Positions 42,643-51,926 of a stretch of 61,023 nucleotides of DNA are shown here, piece after piece; position 1 is the stretch's first letter; each line of letters begins with the position of its first letter. The stretch comes from an uncultured Eubacteriales bacterium (GTDB lineage Bacteria; Bacillota; Clostridia; Lachnospirales; Lachnospiraceae). Both the position numbers and the translations under genes were made by a program. Location: positions 1-61,023 of the forward strand of contig URMF01000017.1 in NCBI GenBank assembly GCA_900548855.1. The letters run 5' to 3'. The notes beneath the pieces were generated by a model. It searched no databases and was not told the origin of the DNA. It saw only the letters and a program-made list of their open reading frames with translations.

Positions 42643-43752
42643 CTAGTATTTTCTTCGCTGCAAGGATACATTTAAAACTAATCCAATTGCTGCGCAGCAA
42701 CTTACCAATGAGGATAATCCATAACTGATAAATGGAAGCGGAATTCCAGTATTTGGTAGTAAGGAGGTCGCAACCCCGATATTAATAAATGTCTGGAATC
42801 CAATTAAGGTTGCAACACCCGTTGCAATATACATTCCCATATCATCATTTGCCTTGCGCGCAGTTCTTATACATTGTACCACAATTAGCCCCAAAATTAC
42901 AATAATAAGAATGCTTCCAACAAAGCCCAATTCCTCTCCCACCACTGAAAAAATGAAATCTGTTTGCTGTTCGGAAATCAGATTCGCATCTTTTACCGTT
43001 GCCAGAGTAGAATTATTCAGTCCTTTTCCAAATAACTGTCCGGAACCAATTGCCATAACCGAATTATCCTGCTGGTATTGTGTCGTGGATACATAATCCT
43101 CCGGATATAAAAAAGAAAGGATTCTCTGTATCTGATAATCCTGAAAAAAGAGCGGATTCGGACGTTTAATATACCAGATAAAGCTCCCGGCGAGAGGGAT
43201 AAAGAATAAAATTGCAATTCCGATAATTTTATAGCTTAGGCCTGCAACAAAAATCATGACACACAAAATCACAAAGATATCAATTGTGGTGGATAAATCC
43301 GGCTGTTTTATAATCAGTACCAGTGGCATTGCGCAAAGCAAGGCATATCCTATAAGGGTTTTAAACGAATTAATAGAATCTTTATGCTCTGTCAAATAGT
43401 GAGCAGCACAGATAATCATGATGATTTTAGCAAATTCCGATGGCTGTACTGTAATTAAATCCTCTGACCCCAGCCAGCGCTGGGCCCCGTTTGCTGAAGT
43501 TCCAAACAGTAAAACTGCCAGCAATAATGCAAGATTTATTACATAAAGTAATACATGGAACTTTCGGATAAATTTGTAGTCAATTAGAGACAACACAACC
43601 ATTCCCATTAAACAGACAACCATTCCCAAAACCTGTTTTTTTAAATAGGAACTGTCTGCACTGTTAATCATCAATGTTCCAAAAATACATGAAAACAGAA
43701 CCAGAATCAACAATTTGAAGTTATAATTTCTCAAATGGTATTTTTCTAACAT
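42643..43752 (-). CDS. rodA: RodA-type peptidoglycan glycosyltransferase (SEDS)
   Basis: The 369-residue protein has about ten TM helices and SEDS motifs: the QRWLGSEDLITVQPSEFAKI region, KQPDLST and the C-terminal TGIPLPFISYG. SEDS enzymes polymerise glycan strands with a class B PBP. The gene lies with minCDE, PBP2 and mreCD, so RodA (elongation) is more likely than FtsW or SpoVE. The start ATG has AGGAG upstream. Confidence 0.9.
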   Translation of the reverse strand: MLEKYHLRNYNFKLLILVLFSCIFGTLMINSADSSYLKKQVLGMVVCLMGMVVLSLIDYKFIRKFHVLLYVINLALLLAVLLFGTSANGAQRWLGSEDLITVQPSEFAKIIMIICAAHYLTEHKDSINSFKTLIGYALLCAMPLVLIIKQPDLSTTIDIFVILCVMIFVAGLSYKIIGIAILFFIPLAGSFIWYIKRPNPLFFQDYQIQRILSFLYPEDYVSTTQYQQDNSVMAIGSGQLFGKGLNNSTLATVKDANLISEQQTDFIFSVVGEELGFVGSILIIVILGLIVVQCIRTARKANDDMGMYIATGVATLIGFQTFINIGVATSLLPNTGIPLPFISYGLSSLVSCCAAIGLVLNVSLQRRKY

Positions 43753-43784
43753 TGTACTCTCCTGCTGTTTTGGTATATAACGAA

Positions 43785-44066
43785 TTACTTTACAGATTTG
43801 GACTTTAAATCCTTGATTGGAATATTGGCATACAGGGCAGGAACACTTCCGTGACCACCTTCGGATTCCGTCTGTGTAATCTGAATATCCAGTCCGTTTG
43901 CATCAATCTCCATGTATCTCGAAATAACCTCAATAATATCATTTTTGATCTGTTCCATAACATCTGGCGAACAGTTTGCCCGGTCAGAAACTAATAACAG
44001 CTTTAAGCGGTCCTTTGCATAGTCGCCAGAGGTTTTCTTTTTGTTAAATAAATCAAATAATCCCAT
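43785..44066 (-). CDS. minE: Cell division topological specificity factor MinE
   Basis: MinE stimulates MinD ATPase and releases MinC/MinD from the membrane. The 93-residue protein has the membrane-targeting start MGLFDLFNKKKTSGDYAKDRLKLLLVSDR and a C-terminal dimerisation domain. It follows minD by 17 bases, and the ATG has GGAG. Having both MinE and DivIVA in one genome is seen in some Clostridia. Confidence 0.94.
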   Translation of the reverse strand: MGLFDLFNKKKTSGDYAKDRLKLLLVSDRANCSPDVMEQIKNDIIEVISRYMEIDANGLDIQITQTESEGGHGSVPALYANIPIKDLKSKSVK

Positions 44067-44083
44067 AATCTTCGCTCCAATCT

Positions 44084-44875
44084 TTAGTTAGACTTTTTGA
44101 AAAACTTGGATAACTTTTTGAAAAAGCCAGAATCATTTAAATCCAAGTATTCTACTTCTTCTCCCATAACTCTCTTACAAATATTAAAGTATGCTCTTCC
44201 GGCAAGAGAATTGTCTCCCACTAATGGCTGTCCCTGGTTTGTTGAAATAACAATGTTTTCATCATCCGGTACCGCTCCGATTAAATCAATTGCAAGGATT
44301 TCTACAACATCTTCTATTGACATCATTTCTCCGCGCTTTACCATATCCATGCGGATACGGTTTACGATTAAATCAATTTTCTTAATATCGTTTGCCTCTA
44401 ACAAACCGATAATACGGTCTGCATCACGTATAGCAGATACCTCCGGTGTTGTCACAATCAAAGCTCTGTCTGCTGCTGCAATAGCATTTTTAAAGCCTTG
44501 TTCAATACCTGCCGGGCAATCCAGAATAATATAATCAAATTCTTTCTTTAACTCTTCTACCAGCTTCTTCATTTGCTCCGGTGTAACAGATGTCTTGTCT
44601 TTCGTCTGGGCAGATGGAAGAAGGAAAAGATTCGGATAAGTTTTATCTTTAATCAATGCCTGTTTATAACGGCAGTTTCCTTCTACTACATCGACAAGAT
44701 TATACACAATACGATTCTCAAGACCCATTACCACATCCAGATTCCGAAGTCCGATATCCGTATCAATTAATACAACCTTTTTATCCAGTTTCGCTAATCC
44801 GGTTCCAACATTTGCAGTAGTAGTGGTTTTACCTACTCCACCCTTTCCAGACGTTATTACAATTACTTCACTCAT
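44084..44875 (-). CDS. minD: Septum site-determining ATPase MinD
   Basis: MinD carries the deviant Walker A GKGGVGKTT at residues 10-18 and ends in the amphipathic membrane helix FFKKLSKFFKK. The length is 263 residues. DxDIGLRNLD and the DCPAG Walker B are clear. The ATG at 44875 follows GGAGG. It is between minC and minE, so the three act as one unit to keep FtsZ from the poles. Confidence 0.97.
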   Translation of the reverse strand: MSEVIVITSGKGGVGKTTTTANVGTGLAKLDKKVVLIDTDIGLRNLDVVMGLENRIVYNLVDVVEGNCRYKQALIKDKTYPNLFLLPSAQTKDKTSVTPEQMKKLVEELKKEFDYIILDCPAGIEQGFKNAIAAADRALIVTTPEVSAIRDADRIIGLLEANDIKKIDLIVNRIRMDMVKRGEMMSIEDVVEILAIDLIGAVPDDENIVISTNQGQPLVGDNSLAGRAYFNICKRVMGEEVEYLDLNDSGFFKKLSKFFKKSN

Positions 44876-44897
44876 ATTTTATCCTCCCTAATTATAT

Positions 44898-45674
44898 TTA
44901 AAAATGTATATCCTGTATCGCCGTTTTCGAAATTGGGTCAATACAGATTTGATTATTAACAATTGATGCAATCATAGCCTCTTTTGAGGATTTGGAAATC
45001 TTTTTGGCATCTGAGCTTCTGGCTAAAATATCCGCAATCTGTATCTGGATTGGCTCCATAGATAGCGCCATAACAAACGCATTTGTATTTCCAGTACTGC
45101 CAGCAGCCACACTTCCCTTTAAAGCACCGATAATTACAATATTTCCTCCAGCAATTACCTTTGCACCCGGATTCACATCTCCGATAATGACAAGGGAGTC
45201 CTTTGTTTCCAGCGTTTGTCCGGAACGAAGCGTTCCCTTATAAAACATACCGGTATTATCCCCTTTCTCCGGCAGACTTTCCATTGCTTCCAAATCAGAA
45301 GGATCCGCTGCTATATCCGGCATCGCTGTTACTTCAATCAGCTCCGATTCTGGTTTCTTTTCTTCCGGCTCAGCAGTCTTTGCAGTCTGGATAATATCAA
45401 AAAAGGTAGCTTCCAAATCACTGTTTTCATCCATAACATACTGGATATTCAATCTGGAATTATCCTTAATCACTGATAAAACCTGATCCAGCTCCTCATT
45501 GGAAAGATTTCTTCCCTCAAAGGTAACTGCCAATTGCCTTTCACAATCAAAAAATTCCTCTGCGTTTTCTAATTTAAGTGCTAAATTCTCCAAAAGCTTA
45601 GAAAACTCAGTTTCTTTATCTAACACAATTGAGATACCATATCGATTGCCTTTAATTATAACAGTATTTTTCAT
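44898..45674 (-). CDS. minC: Septum formation inhibitor MinC
   Basis: MinC blocks FtsZ assembly. The N-terminal domain (residues 1-100) is less conserved, and the linker is Glu/Pro-rich. The C-terminal beta-helix starts at FYKGTLRSGQTLETKDSLVIIGDVNPGA with its GG-type turns. The length is 258 residues. It follows the PBP2 gene by 59 bases, and the start ATG at 45674 is the first of the frame. Confidence 0.92.
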   Translation of the reverse strand: MKNTVIIKGNRYGISIVLDKETEFSKLLENLALKLENAEEFFDCERQLAVTFEGRNLSNEELDQVLSVIKDNSRLNIQYVMDENSDLEATFFDIIQTAKTAEPEEKKPESELIEVTAMPDIAADPSDLEAMESLPEKGDNTGMFYKGTLRSGQTLETKDSLVIIGDVNPGAKVIAGGNIVIIGALKGSVAAGSTGNTNAFVMALSMEPIQIQIADILARSSDAKKISKSSKEAMIASIVNNQICIDPISKTAIQDIHF

Positions 45675-45733
45675 AGTTTGTCTCCTAATGTCTCAAACGA
45701 AAATAACCGCATGTCCATTATATTCTATACCTA

Positions 45734-48583
45734 TTAGTCAGACATATTTACATTACCGGTAATGGATGCATTTTCCAGCTTATCCGGGTCAAAGTAATAT
45801 GCATAAATAAATCCTGCCAGCTCCTCGGCATTACCAGAAGAATATCCATAAGGAATAACCGTTGTCACGGATATCTCCGGTTTTTCAAATGGCGCATAGG
45901 AAACAAATAACGCATGAGCAGGTCTCGCAAGATTCTCCTCCGCAGTACCTGTCTTACCGGCAACATCCACATCAATCTGGTTAATTAACATTTCCTCAGG
46001 GGTATGTTTTTCCACAACCCGCCTCATACCGTTGTGTACAGTATTCCATAATGCGGAATCAATGTCCACTGTACCATGGACATTATGGGGATTCTCATAA
46101 GTAATGTTTCCTTTTATATCTTTAATTTCCTTTATAATGCTTAAATCATAACAGGTTCCACTGGTAGCAATGGTAGTCACATAACGTGAAAGCTGGGTTG
46201 GTGTATAAGAGTTTGTTCCCTGTCCAATAGCACTTCGTACTACTGTTTCATCTGACACCTTTGGAGCAATCTCATCTAATTCAATACCAGAATTTGTATC
46301 GAGCCCAAATAAAGATGCATATTTAGACAGCTTGGATAATCCTGCAGCATCAGAAAAATTGTTATCACCACCGCCTAAACGATATCCCACCTCATAAAAG
46401 AAATAATTACAGGAAACCTCTAATGCCTCCTCAATACCAATTGTACCATGCTTACCAGGATAAATCCAACATTTTGGAGGCGGATCCGCCTTATCAAAAA
46501 TACCCTCCGCATCAATGGTTGTACTAAGATTAATTGCACCTTCTTCCACTGCTGCAATAGTGGTAAGCATCTTATAAGTAGAACCCGGGGCAGTTCTCTG
46601 CTGGGTTGCGCGATTATATAACGGTTTTGTTTTATCCGCAATTAATTTGGCATAATAATCCGGGTCAACCGAATTTGTTAATAAGTTATTGTCATAGCTT
46701 GGATAACTGACCATTGCCAGTATCTCTCCGGTATCCACATCCGTAACTACAACAGAGCCCTCACACGGGTCTAATGCAAGCTGCGCAGGCGTAATTTCCA
46801 AATTATCAATTTTCTTTCGGATAAATTTGTAATCTGAAAGCTTACCTGATACAAAATCATTATAATCCTTGTCTTCTTCCTTATTCAGAACCCCCTGTTC
46901 AAAGAGAATATAAATAATCTGCGTACCACTCACATTTTTCGATTTTATCATGTATTTCATGATTAATTTGTCGAATTCCGTATCATTGGAGAGAATATTC
47001 TCCATATAATCCACTAACGCACTATAAACCTCCTGGGAATCATAGTAATCACTGGAAAGTTCAAAAGGCGAAATATCAATGGCACCCTGGTTGATTGCAT
47101 ATTGCAAAAAGGTTCCAAGGGAAATATTCCCAGCTGTATATTCCTTATATGTCTCATCTGTGCTCTCGATTTTCTTGGTATTATAAATTCCGGTTTCTGA
47201 AAGTGTGGAATAAATATATTCCATATAGGCAGTATATTCCGTATCCAGATTGTTAATAGCTGTATTCTCTGCAGTCAATATCTGACGGATTCTTGATAAC
47301 ACATAATCCCTCGTAGAGTTTAAGGCATTGTTAACCACCGTCTCGTATGCTCCTGCTTTGTCAGATGACAGATGGGTAATATCCAAAGCATTGTTATCAA
47401 ATAACGCAAAATATACATCCGAAACCGGAATCTGTTTGCCTGTATTATCCTCTTCATCAATTTCTTTGTCTGTTATATTGGTCAGCAATACACTGGCTAT
47501 CTCTTTTTCCAGCGTATCATAACAATATTTCTGCAAATCAGAGTCAATTGTCAGATAAATGTCCTGCCCTGCAACAGAATCCTCTGCCGCAGTATGTTCA
47601 ATTATCTTCCCCAGATTATCAACATAGATTTCCTCAATTCCATTGGTGCCGCGAAGTGTACTTTCATATCTCTGTTCCAAACCGGTTTTTCCAATCATAT
47701 CATTGCTGCTATACTGGTTCTTCTCTGACAGGTCTTCATTATAGGTCTCCATTTCGTCGGTAGAAATAGCTCCGATATACCCAATGATATGGGCAAAATA
47801 TTCTGAATCATTATAAACACGGACAGAATCCACAACCACATTAATACCCATCAAGTCGGAACTGTTCTCATTTAATTCCGCTACGCTTTTGTCACTGATA
47901 TCCCTCGCAATTGTAACAGAAATATACTGCTGAAAACGATTCAACCAAAGAGCATAACGTACCTCCATAATTTTCAAAGCTTCTTCTAATTCATAATCAG
48001 ATGAGATATCAAATAAATCCTTCCCTGCCAGATACTCGTATACATCCTGTGCTGTTGCATTCTGCTGTTCCTCCGACAAATCATCTGCTGAGGATTTACC
48101 GTATGCTTCCGCCAGAAAGCGTAAGCGTTCCGTATCGGATGATGTGTTGAATTTGAAACTGCCCTTTTTGTCTAACACAATTGGAAAATCTACACTGATT
48201 TTATCCCCATTTTTTTCTAAAATTTGAATGGTTTTGTGTACAATTGAGTTTTTTAATGAATTTTCGGAAACATTATTTTCCGCAGCAATTTCAGAAAGCT
48301 TAGTACTGTTTTCAAAGGTCACAGAATATGCCAGCTGGTTATACGCTAATAATTTTCCGTTACAGTCAAATATATTCCCTCTGGACGCTTCTACCGTCAG
48401 GGTTTTCTTAGACTTATAGGTAAAATTGTCTAAGTGCTCTTCGCCTTCGATAATCTGAAGCTTAAACAATCTTCCAATCAGCATTGCAAAAAGAACGAAG
48501 ATTACAACAGATACAATGAACAGACGATGGGAAATATATTCAATTATATATTCTTTCATTGCACGCAGCAGTTCTTTAATCAT
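45734..48583 (-). CDS. mrdA: Penicillin-binding protein 2 (class B transpeptidase) with large insertion
   Basis: This is the elongation transpeptidase that pairs with RodA. A TM helix (residues 21-40) is followed by the PBP dimerisation domain (EASRGNIFDCNGKLLAYN) and the transpeptidase domain with SxxK at S668-K671, SCN at 724-726 and KTG at 877-879. Residues about 365-605 are a roughly 240-residue mostly helical insertion before the DVDTGEILAMVS strand, making the protein 949 residues against about 600-700 usually. The ATG at 48583 follows GGCGGA and is one base from the mreD stop. Confidence 0.93.
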   Translation of the reverse strand: MIKELLRAMKEYIIEYISHRLFIVSVVIFVLFAMLIGRLFKLQIIEGEEHLDNFTYKSKKTLTVEASRGNIFDCNGKLLAYNQLAYSVTFENSTKLSEIAAENNVSENSLKNSIVHKTIQILEKNGDKISVDFPIVLDKKGSFKFNTSSDTERLRFLAEAYGKSSADDLSEEQQNATAQDVYEYLAGKDLFDISSDYELEEALKIMEVRYALWLNRFQQYISVTIARDISDKSVAELNENSSDLMGINVVVDSVRVYNDSEYFAHIIGYIGAISTDEMETYNEDLSEKNQYSSNDMIGKTGLEQRYESTLRGTNGIEEIYVDNLGKIIEHTAAEDSVAGQDIYLTIDSDLQKYCYDTLEKEIASVLLTNITDKEIDEEDNTGKQIPVSDVYFALFDNNALDITHLSSDKAGAYETVVNNALNSTRDYVLSRIRQILTAENTAINNLDTEYTAYMEYIYSTLSETGIYNTKKIESTDETYKEYTAGNISLGTFLQYAINQGAIDISPFELSSDYYDSQEVYSALVDYMENILSNDTEFDKLIMKYMIKSKNVSGTQIIYILFEQGVLNKEEDKDYNDFVSGKLSDYKFIRKKIDNLEITPAQLALDPCEGSVVVTDVDTGEILAMVSYPSYDNNLLTNSVDPDYYAKLIADKTKPLYNRATQQRTAPGSTYKMLTTIAAVEEGAINLSTTIDAEGIFDKADPPPKCWIYPGKHGTIGIEEALEVSCNYFFYEVGYRLGGGDNNFSDAAGLSKLSKYASLFGLDTNSGIELDEIAPKVSDETVVRSAIGQGTNSYTPTQLSRYVTTIATSGTCYDLSIIKEIKDIKGNITYENPHNVHGTVDIDSALWNTVHNGMRRVVEKHTPEEMLINQIDVDVAGKTGTAEENLARPAHALFVSYAPFEKPEISVTTVIPYGYSSGNAEELAGFIYAYYFDPDKLENASITGNVNMSD

Positions 48584-48584
48584 A

Positions 48585-49088
48585 TTATTCCGCCTCTTTA
48601 ACCTTTTTTAACCGTAAATTAATGCGAACCAGTATTTTATAAAAAAACAATGTAATTAATATTGTATATATCATTTCCGGCAGGATAACCGTTCTCAGAT
48701 AATATATGAAATCCAGCCTGTTTCTCAAAAGGAAATACACAACATATATAATAATATTATATATAAAATCATTGAGAGTAATCATTATCATTGGCAGGAG
48801 CACATCTTCCACATAATATATCCGATGGAAAAAGCCATTAACATAACCCAGGGACATATAGATAAAAGCATATGGTCCAAGGACGCTGCCGAAAAAAATA
48901 TCAATCAGCAGACCTGAAAAGAAACCAACTAACAGACCTTCCCGTCTTCCCCGCATCAAGCCAAAAGACATTGTGACAATCAGCAAAAGATTCGGTACAA
49001 CTCCGGAAAGTTCTAAAAAATGAAAAACCGTTGACTGGCATAAAAAACATATAACAATAATTATTCCAATTGTGATACATCGTTTCAT
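48585..49088 (-). CDS. mreD: Rod shape-determining protein MreD
   Basis: A 167-residue protein with five hydrophobic helices and the MreD motif FGLMRGRREGLLVGFFSGLLIDIFFGSVLGPYAF. It is a membrane partner of MreC in lateral wall synthesis. The start ATG overlaps the end of mreC closely (six bases between). The gene order mreC-mreD-mrdA is the classic elongation cluster, but mreB is not in the window. Confidence 0.93.
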   Translation of the reverse strand: MKRCITIGIIIVICFLCQSTVFHFLELSGVVPNLLLIVTMSFGLMRGRREGLLVGFFSGLLIDIFFGSVLGPYAFIYMSLGYVNGFFHRIYYVEDVLLPMIMITLNDFIYNIIIYVVYFLLRNRLDFIYYLRTVILPEMIYTILITLFFYKILVRINLRLKKVKEAE

Positions 49089-49094
49089 ATTATC

Positions 49095-50171
49095 CTATTC
49101 TCCATTGTCTTCCTGATTTCCCTGATTATCCTGTCTGGTCTGAGACTCACTCGTATTATCCAAATTGTCATTTTCCTCTGAATTATCATCAGTGTTCTCC
49201 TCCGATGTATTGTCACCAGTATCCCGGGCATTATCCTGGGAGGTTTCCTGGGTAGATGACTGTTCCGTTGTAGAAGCTTCCGTACTCTGAATGCTGTCAT
49301 ATATATTCTTATTATTGGAATCCGTGTCGTAGTCTGCTTTTAAATCGAGAACAACCAGCACCTCCTGAAGATTATTAAAATCTACAACCGGAATACATTT
49401 TGCTGACTTTGTTAAATTATTGGCATCCATCTGAACATCCGTAATATAACCGATTAAAAGCCCTGGAAGAAATTTATCACTTACATGGGAGGTGACCAGC
49501 TCTGCTCCCTCTTCTATCGTATCCATTTTGTTAATATAACTAACATTGATATATCCTTCTTTTATAAGGGATAAATCCCCTGAAACGGTACAGAGAGTCT
49601 CTGTTCCGGATATGTTAGCGCTAATGTTGCTGTTATCATCAATAATAGAACGGACCTTGGCATAATTAGAGCCCACCTCTGTTACAATACCTGCAAGACC
49701 ATTTCCCGCCAGAATGTTACAGCCTACCTTAACACCATCCTCCGACCCCTTGTCAATGACAAAGGTGTAAAACCAATTTGTGGAATCCGTAGCAATCACT
49801 CTTGCTCCGATGGTGTTGTAATCCTTATATTGCTCCTTTAAATTCAATAACTCCTGAAGCCGTTTTAGCTCATAATTTTCCTGTTCATATACCTTAATCT
49901 GTGCAGAATATTCTGCCAGTTGTTCCGACAACTTTTTATTCTCCTCAATTAAGGCATTTTTTTCCTTCTGATTTGACACACGGTTATATATAGATGAGCC
50001 CACTTCATTCACACCTGACTGCATAGGTGTAATAATTGCACTGGTAACAGCCTTTAACGGCGAAAATCTGCTTTCAAAAATAACAGAAAAGAATAGCAAA
50101 ACAAAGCAGATAAATGCCATGAACAAATAAATATATTTGGGTGGAATTATCTTTTTATCATGAAAATCCAT
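49095..50171 (-). CDS. mreC: Rod shape-determining protein MreC
   Basis: MreC is a periplasmic-side scaffold of the elongasome. It has one TM helix (residues 10-30), a coiled coil (NRVSNQKEKNALIEENKKLSEQLAEY) and the two beta-barrel domains (VGCNILAGNGLAGIVTEVGSNYAKVRSI, VLVVLDLKADYD). After about residue 280 an Asn/Asp/Glu/Ser/Thr-rich tail of about 75 residues extends the protein to 358. No mreB precedes it; instead a DUF4321 gene lies 14 bases upstream. Confidence 0.93.
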   Translation of the reverse strand: MDFHDKKIIPPKYIYLFMAFICFVLLFFSVIFESRFSPLKAVTSAIITPMQSGVNEVGSSIYNRVSNQKEKNALIEENKKLSEQLAEYSAQIKVYEQENYELKRLQELLNLKEQYKDYNTIGARVIATDSTNWFYTFVIDKGSEDGVKVGCNILAGNGLAGIVTEVGSNYAKVRSIIDDNSNISANISGTETLCTVSGDLSLIKEGYINVSYINKMDTIEEGAELVTSHVSDKFLPGLLIGYITDVQMDANNLTKSAKCIPVVDFNNLQEVLVVLDLKADYDTDSNNKNIYDSIQSTEASTTEQSSTQETSQDNARDTGDNTSEENTDDNSEENDNLDNTSESQTRQDNQGNQEDNGE

Positions 50172-50185
50172 TTTTTCACCATCCT

Positions 50186-50449
50186 TTAGATTAGCCGGTA
50201 TACAATAATACCGATAATCAGTCCGATAATACTTGCAATATTAATTGTAATCGTCAGACCGAAGGTTAATACTAATATTCCTAAATCCAAAACAACAGGG
50301 GATGTAAGTCCAAAGGTGCTTCCATATCCTAACCAGCTCAGAAAGCTGACCTTTGACGCAAGTGTTCCTAAATATCCTCCCAGTACAATACCGCACAACA
50401 GGATAACCAATAATACCCAGTTATTTTTTCGTGAATTACCAACTGCCAT
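50186..50449 (-). CDS. DUF4321 membrane protein
   Basis: The 87-residue protein has two or three hydrophobic helices with the family motif GGYLGTLASK in between. It has an AAGGAG ribosome site. It lies directly upstream of mreC in many Clostridia and so is likely to be part of the elongation operon, but its molecular role is unknown. Confidence 0.83.
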   Translation of the reverse strand: MAVGNSRKNNWVLLVILLCGIVLGGYLGTLASKVSFLSWLGYGSTFGLTSPVVLDLGILVLTFGLTITINIASIIGLIIGIIVYRLI

Positions 50450-50548
50450 ACTCTTAAAACTCCTTTATCCTAACATAACCCATATAAATCCAACAACAAC
50501 TATGCTTCCTTAAGTATTTCTGAATCATATTAAAAATCACATTGAATT

Positions 50549-50577
50549 ATCATACCATATTTAAATAAATTCTACAA
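50549..50577 (-). promoter_or_regulatory. Possible promoter for the elongation/Min operon
   Basis: On the minus strand TTGTAG (50577-50572) and TATGAT (50554-50549) are 17 bases apart. The -35 overlaps the stop of the preceding PLP gene. The transcript would begin about 95 bases before the DUF4321 start. Confidence 0.4.
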
Positions 50578-51864
50578 GTTTACTTTGACTAACCCTTTTT
50601 CCTCTAACCGGGAAAGGGCTTTCATAATGCCAAACTTTGCATGATGGTAGGAAAGCCCTCCCTGAAAATAAACGGTATATGGCTCATGCATCGGTGCATC
50701 CGCAGACAACTCTATCGAAGCACCGGATATAAATGCACCAGCAGCCATAATAACATCACAGTCATAACCGGGCATTGCCCAAGGCGTTGGCGTTACATGG
50801 GAATCCACTGGTGCGGCAAACTGGATTCCCTCACAGAATGCAATTACCTTTTCTGGATCACGGAAAGTAACTGCCTGGATAATATCATGTCTGGATTCCA
50901 TGCTGTCCGGTGTACATTCAAACCCCAGCCGTTCATATAAATTTGCAGCAAAAATTGCCCCCTTTAAAGCCCCATTTACAACCTGCGGAGCGTTAAACAA
51001 TCCCTGAAAGAAATCCTTGTTGACACCGAGGGTTGCGCCTACTTCACCACCGAGCCCTGGAGCTGTCAGACGGAAACAGGCATTTTCCACACACTCTCTC
51101 GTTCCGCATATATAACCGCCTATAGGAGCCAGTCCGCCGCCCGGATTCTTAATCAATGAACCCACTACCATATCCGCACCTGCATTGGAAGGCTCGGTAA
51201 GCTCAACAAATTCGCCATAGCAGTTGTCTACCATACAGATAATAGCTGGATTAATCCCTTTAATAAAGGAAATCAGTTCCCCAATCTGTGCTACACTGAA
51301 GGTAGGCCGGGTAAGATATCCCTTGGAGCGCTGAATGGTTACCATTTTTGTCCTTTCAGAAACCGCTTTCTCGATAGCGTCATAATCAAATGTGCCGTCC
51401 TCCAGCAATTCAACCTGTTTATAGGTCACCCCATACTCCGCCAGCGAGCCCTTTGACGGACGGATTCCGATAATCTCCTCCATGGTATCGTAAGGCTTTC
51501 CCACCGGTGAAATTAATTCATCCCCTGGTCTCAGATTGGCAGATAACGCAAGTGCTAAGGCATGGGTTCCACAGGTAATCTGGGAACGTACCAATGCAGC
51601 CTCTGTTCCGAAAATATCGGCATATACTTTTTCTAGTGTTTCCCGCCCGATATCGTTATATCCATAACCTGTTGTAGGGGCTAAATGTGCCTCTGACACA
51701 TGGTGCTTCTGCATAGCCTGTAAAACCTTTAACTGGTTGCATTCGGTTATCTTGTCAAGCTCCTTAAAACGATTCTTTAAGGATTCCTCTATTTCCTGAC
51801 ATAGATGATATACCTTTTTTGATATTCCCATTTGCTGATAAGCATTTTCTAAATAGTCCTCCAA
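50572..51864 (-). CDS. Methionine gamma-lyase family PLP protein (YnbB type)
   Basis: The 430-residue protein belongs to the family often labelled aluminium resistance protein. Fold-type I PLP enzyme features include the cofactor lysine in VVGSLIKNPGGGLAPIGGY and the MVDNCYGEF segment. The family is common next to miaA or glnR in Firmicutes, as here. It starts at TTG (51862-51864), eight bases after AGGAGG. The substrate is not established by sequence, and a C-S lyase activity is inferred from the fold. Confidence 0.85.
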   Translation of the reverse strand: MEDYLENAYQQMGISKKVYHLCQEIEESLKNRFKELDKITECNQLKVLQAMQKHHVSEAHLAPTTGYGYNDIGRETLEKVYADIFGTEAALVRSQITCGTHALALALSANLRPGDELISPVGKPYDTMEEIIGIRPSKGSLAEYGVTYKQVELLEDGTFDYDAIEKAVSERTKMVTIQRSKGYLTRPTFSVAQIGELISFIKGINPAIICMVDNCYGEFVELTEPSNAGADMVVGSLIKNPGGGLAPIGGYICGTRECVENACFRLTAPGLGGEVGATLGVNKDFFQGLFNAPQVVNGALKGAIFAANLYERLGFECTPDSMESRHDIIQAVTFRDPEKVIAFCEGIQFAAPVDSHVTPTPWAMPGYDCDVIMAAGAFISGASIELSADAPMHEPYTVYFQGGLSYHHAKFGIMKALSRLEEKGLVKVNL

Positions 51865-51926
51865 TGTCCTGTCCTCCTCTAACGTTTACAATCCAAATGT
51901 ATCATAACTGTATCATTATACTGTGT

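Noticed and set aside
45203..45476. Plus-strand ORFs inside minC
   Set aside because: Antisense shadows of the minC linker, with no support from motifs.
50572..51864. Aluminium resistance function
   Set aside because: This is a legacy label. The sequence supports only a PLP-dependent fold-type I enzyme.
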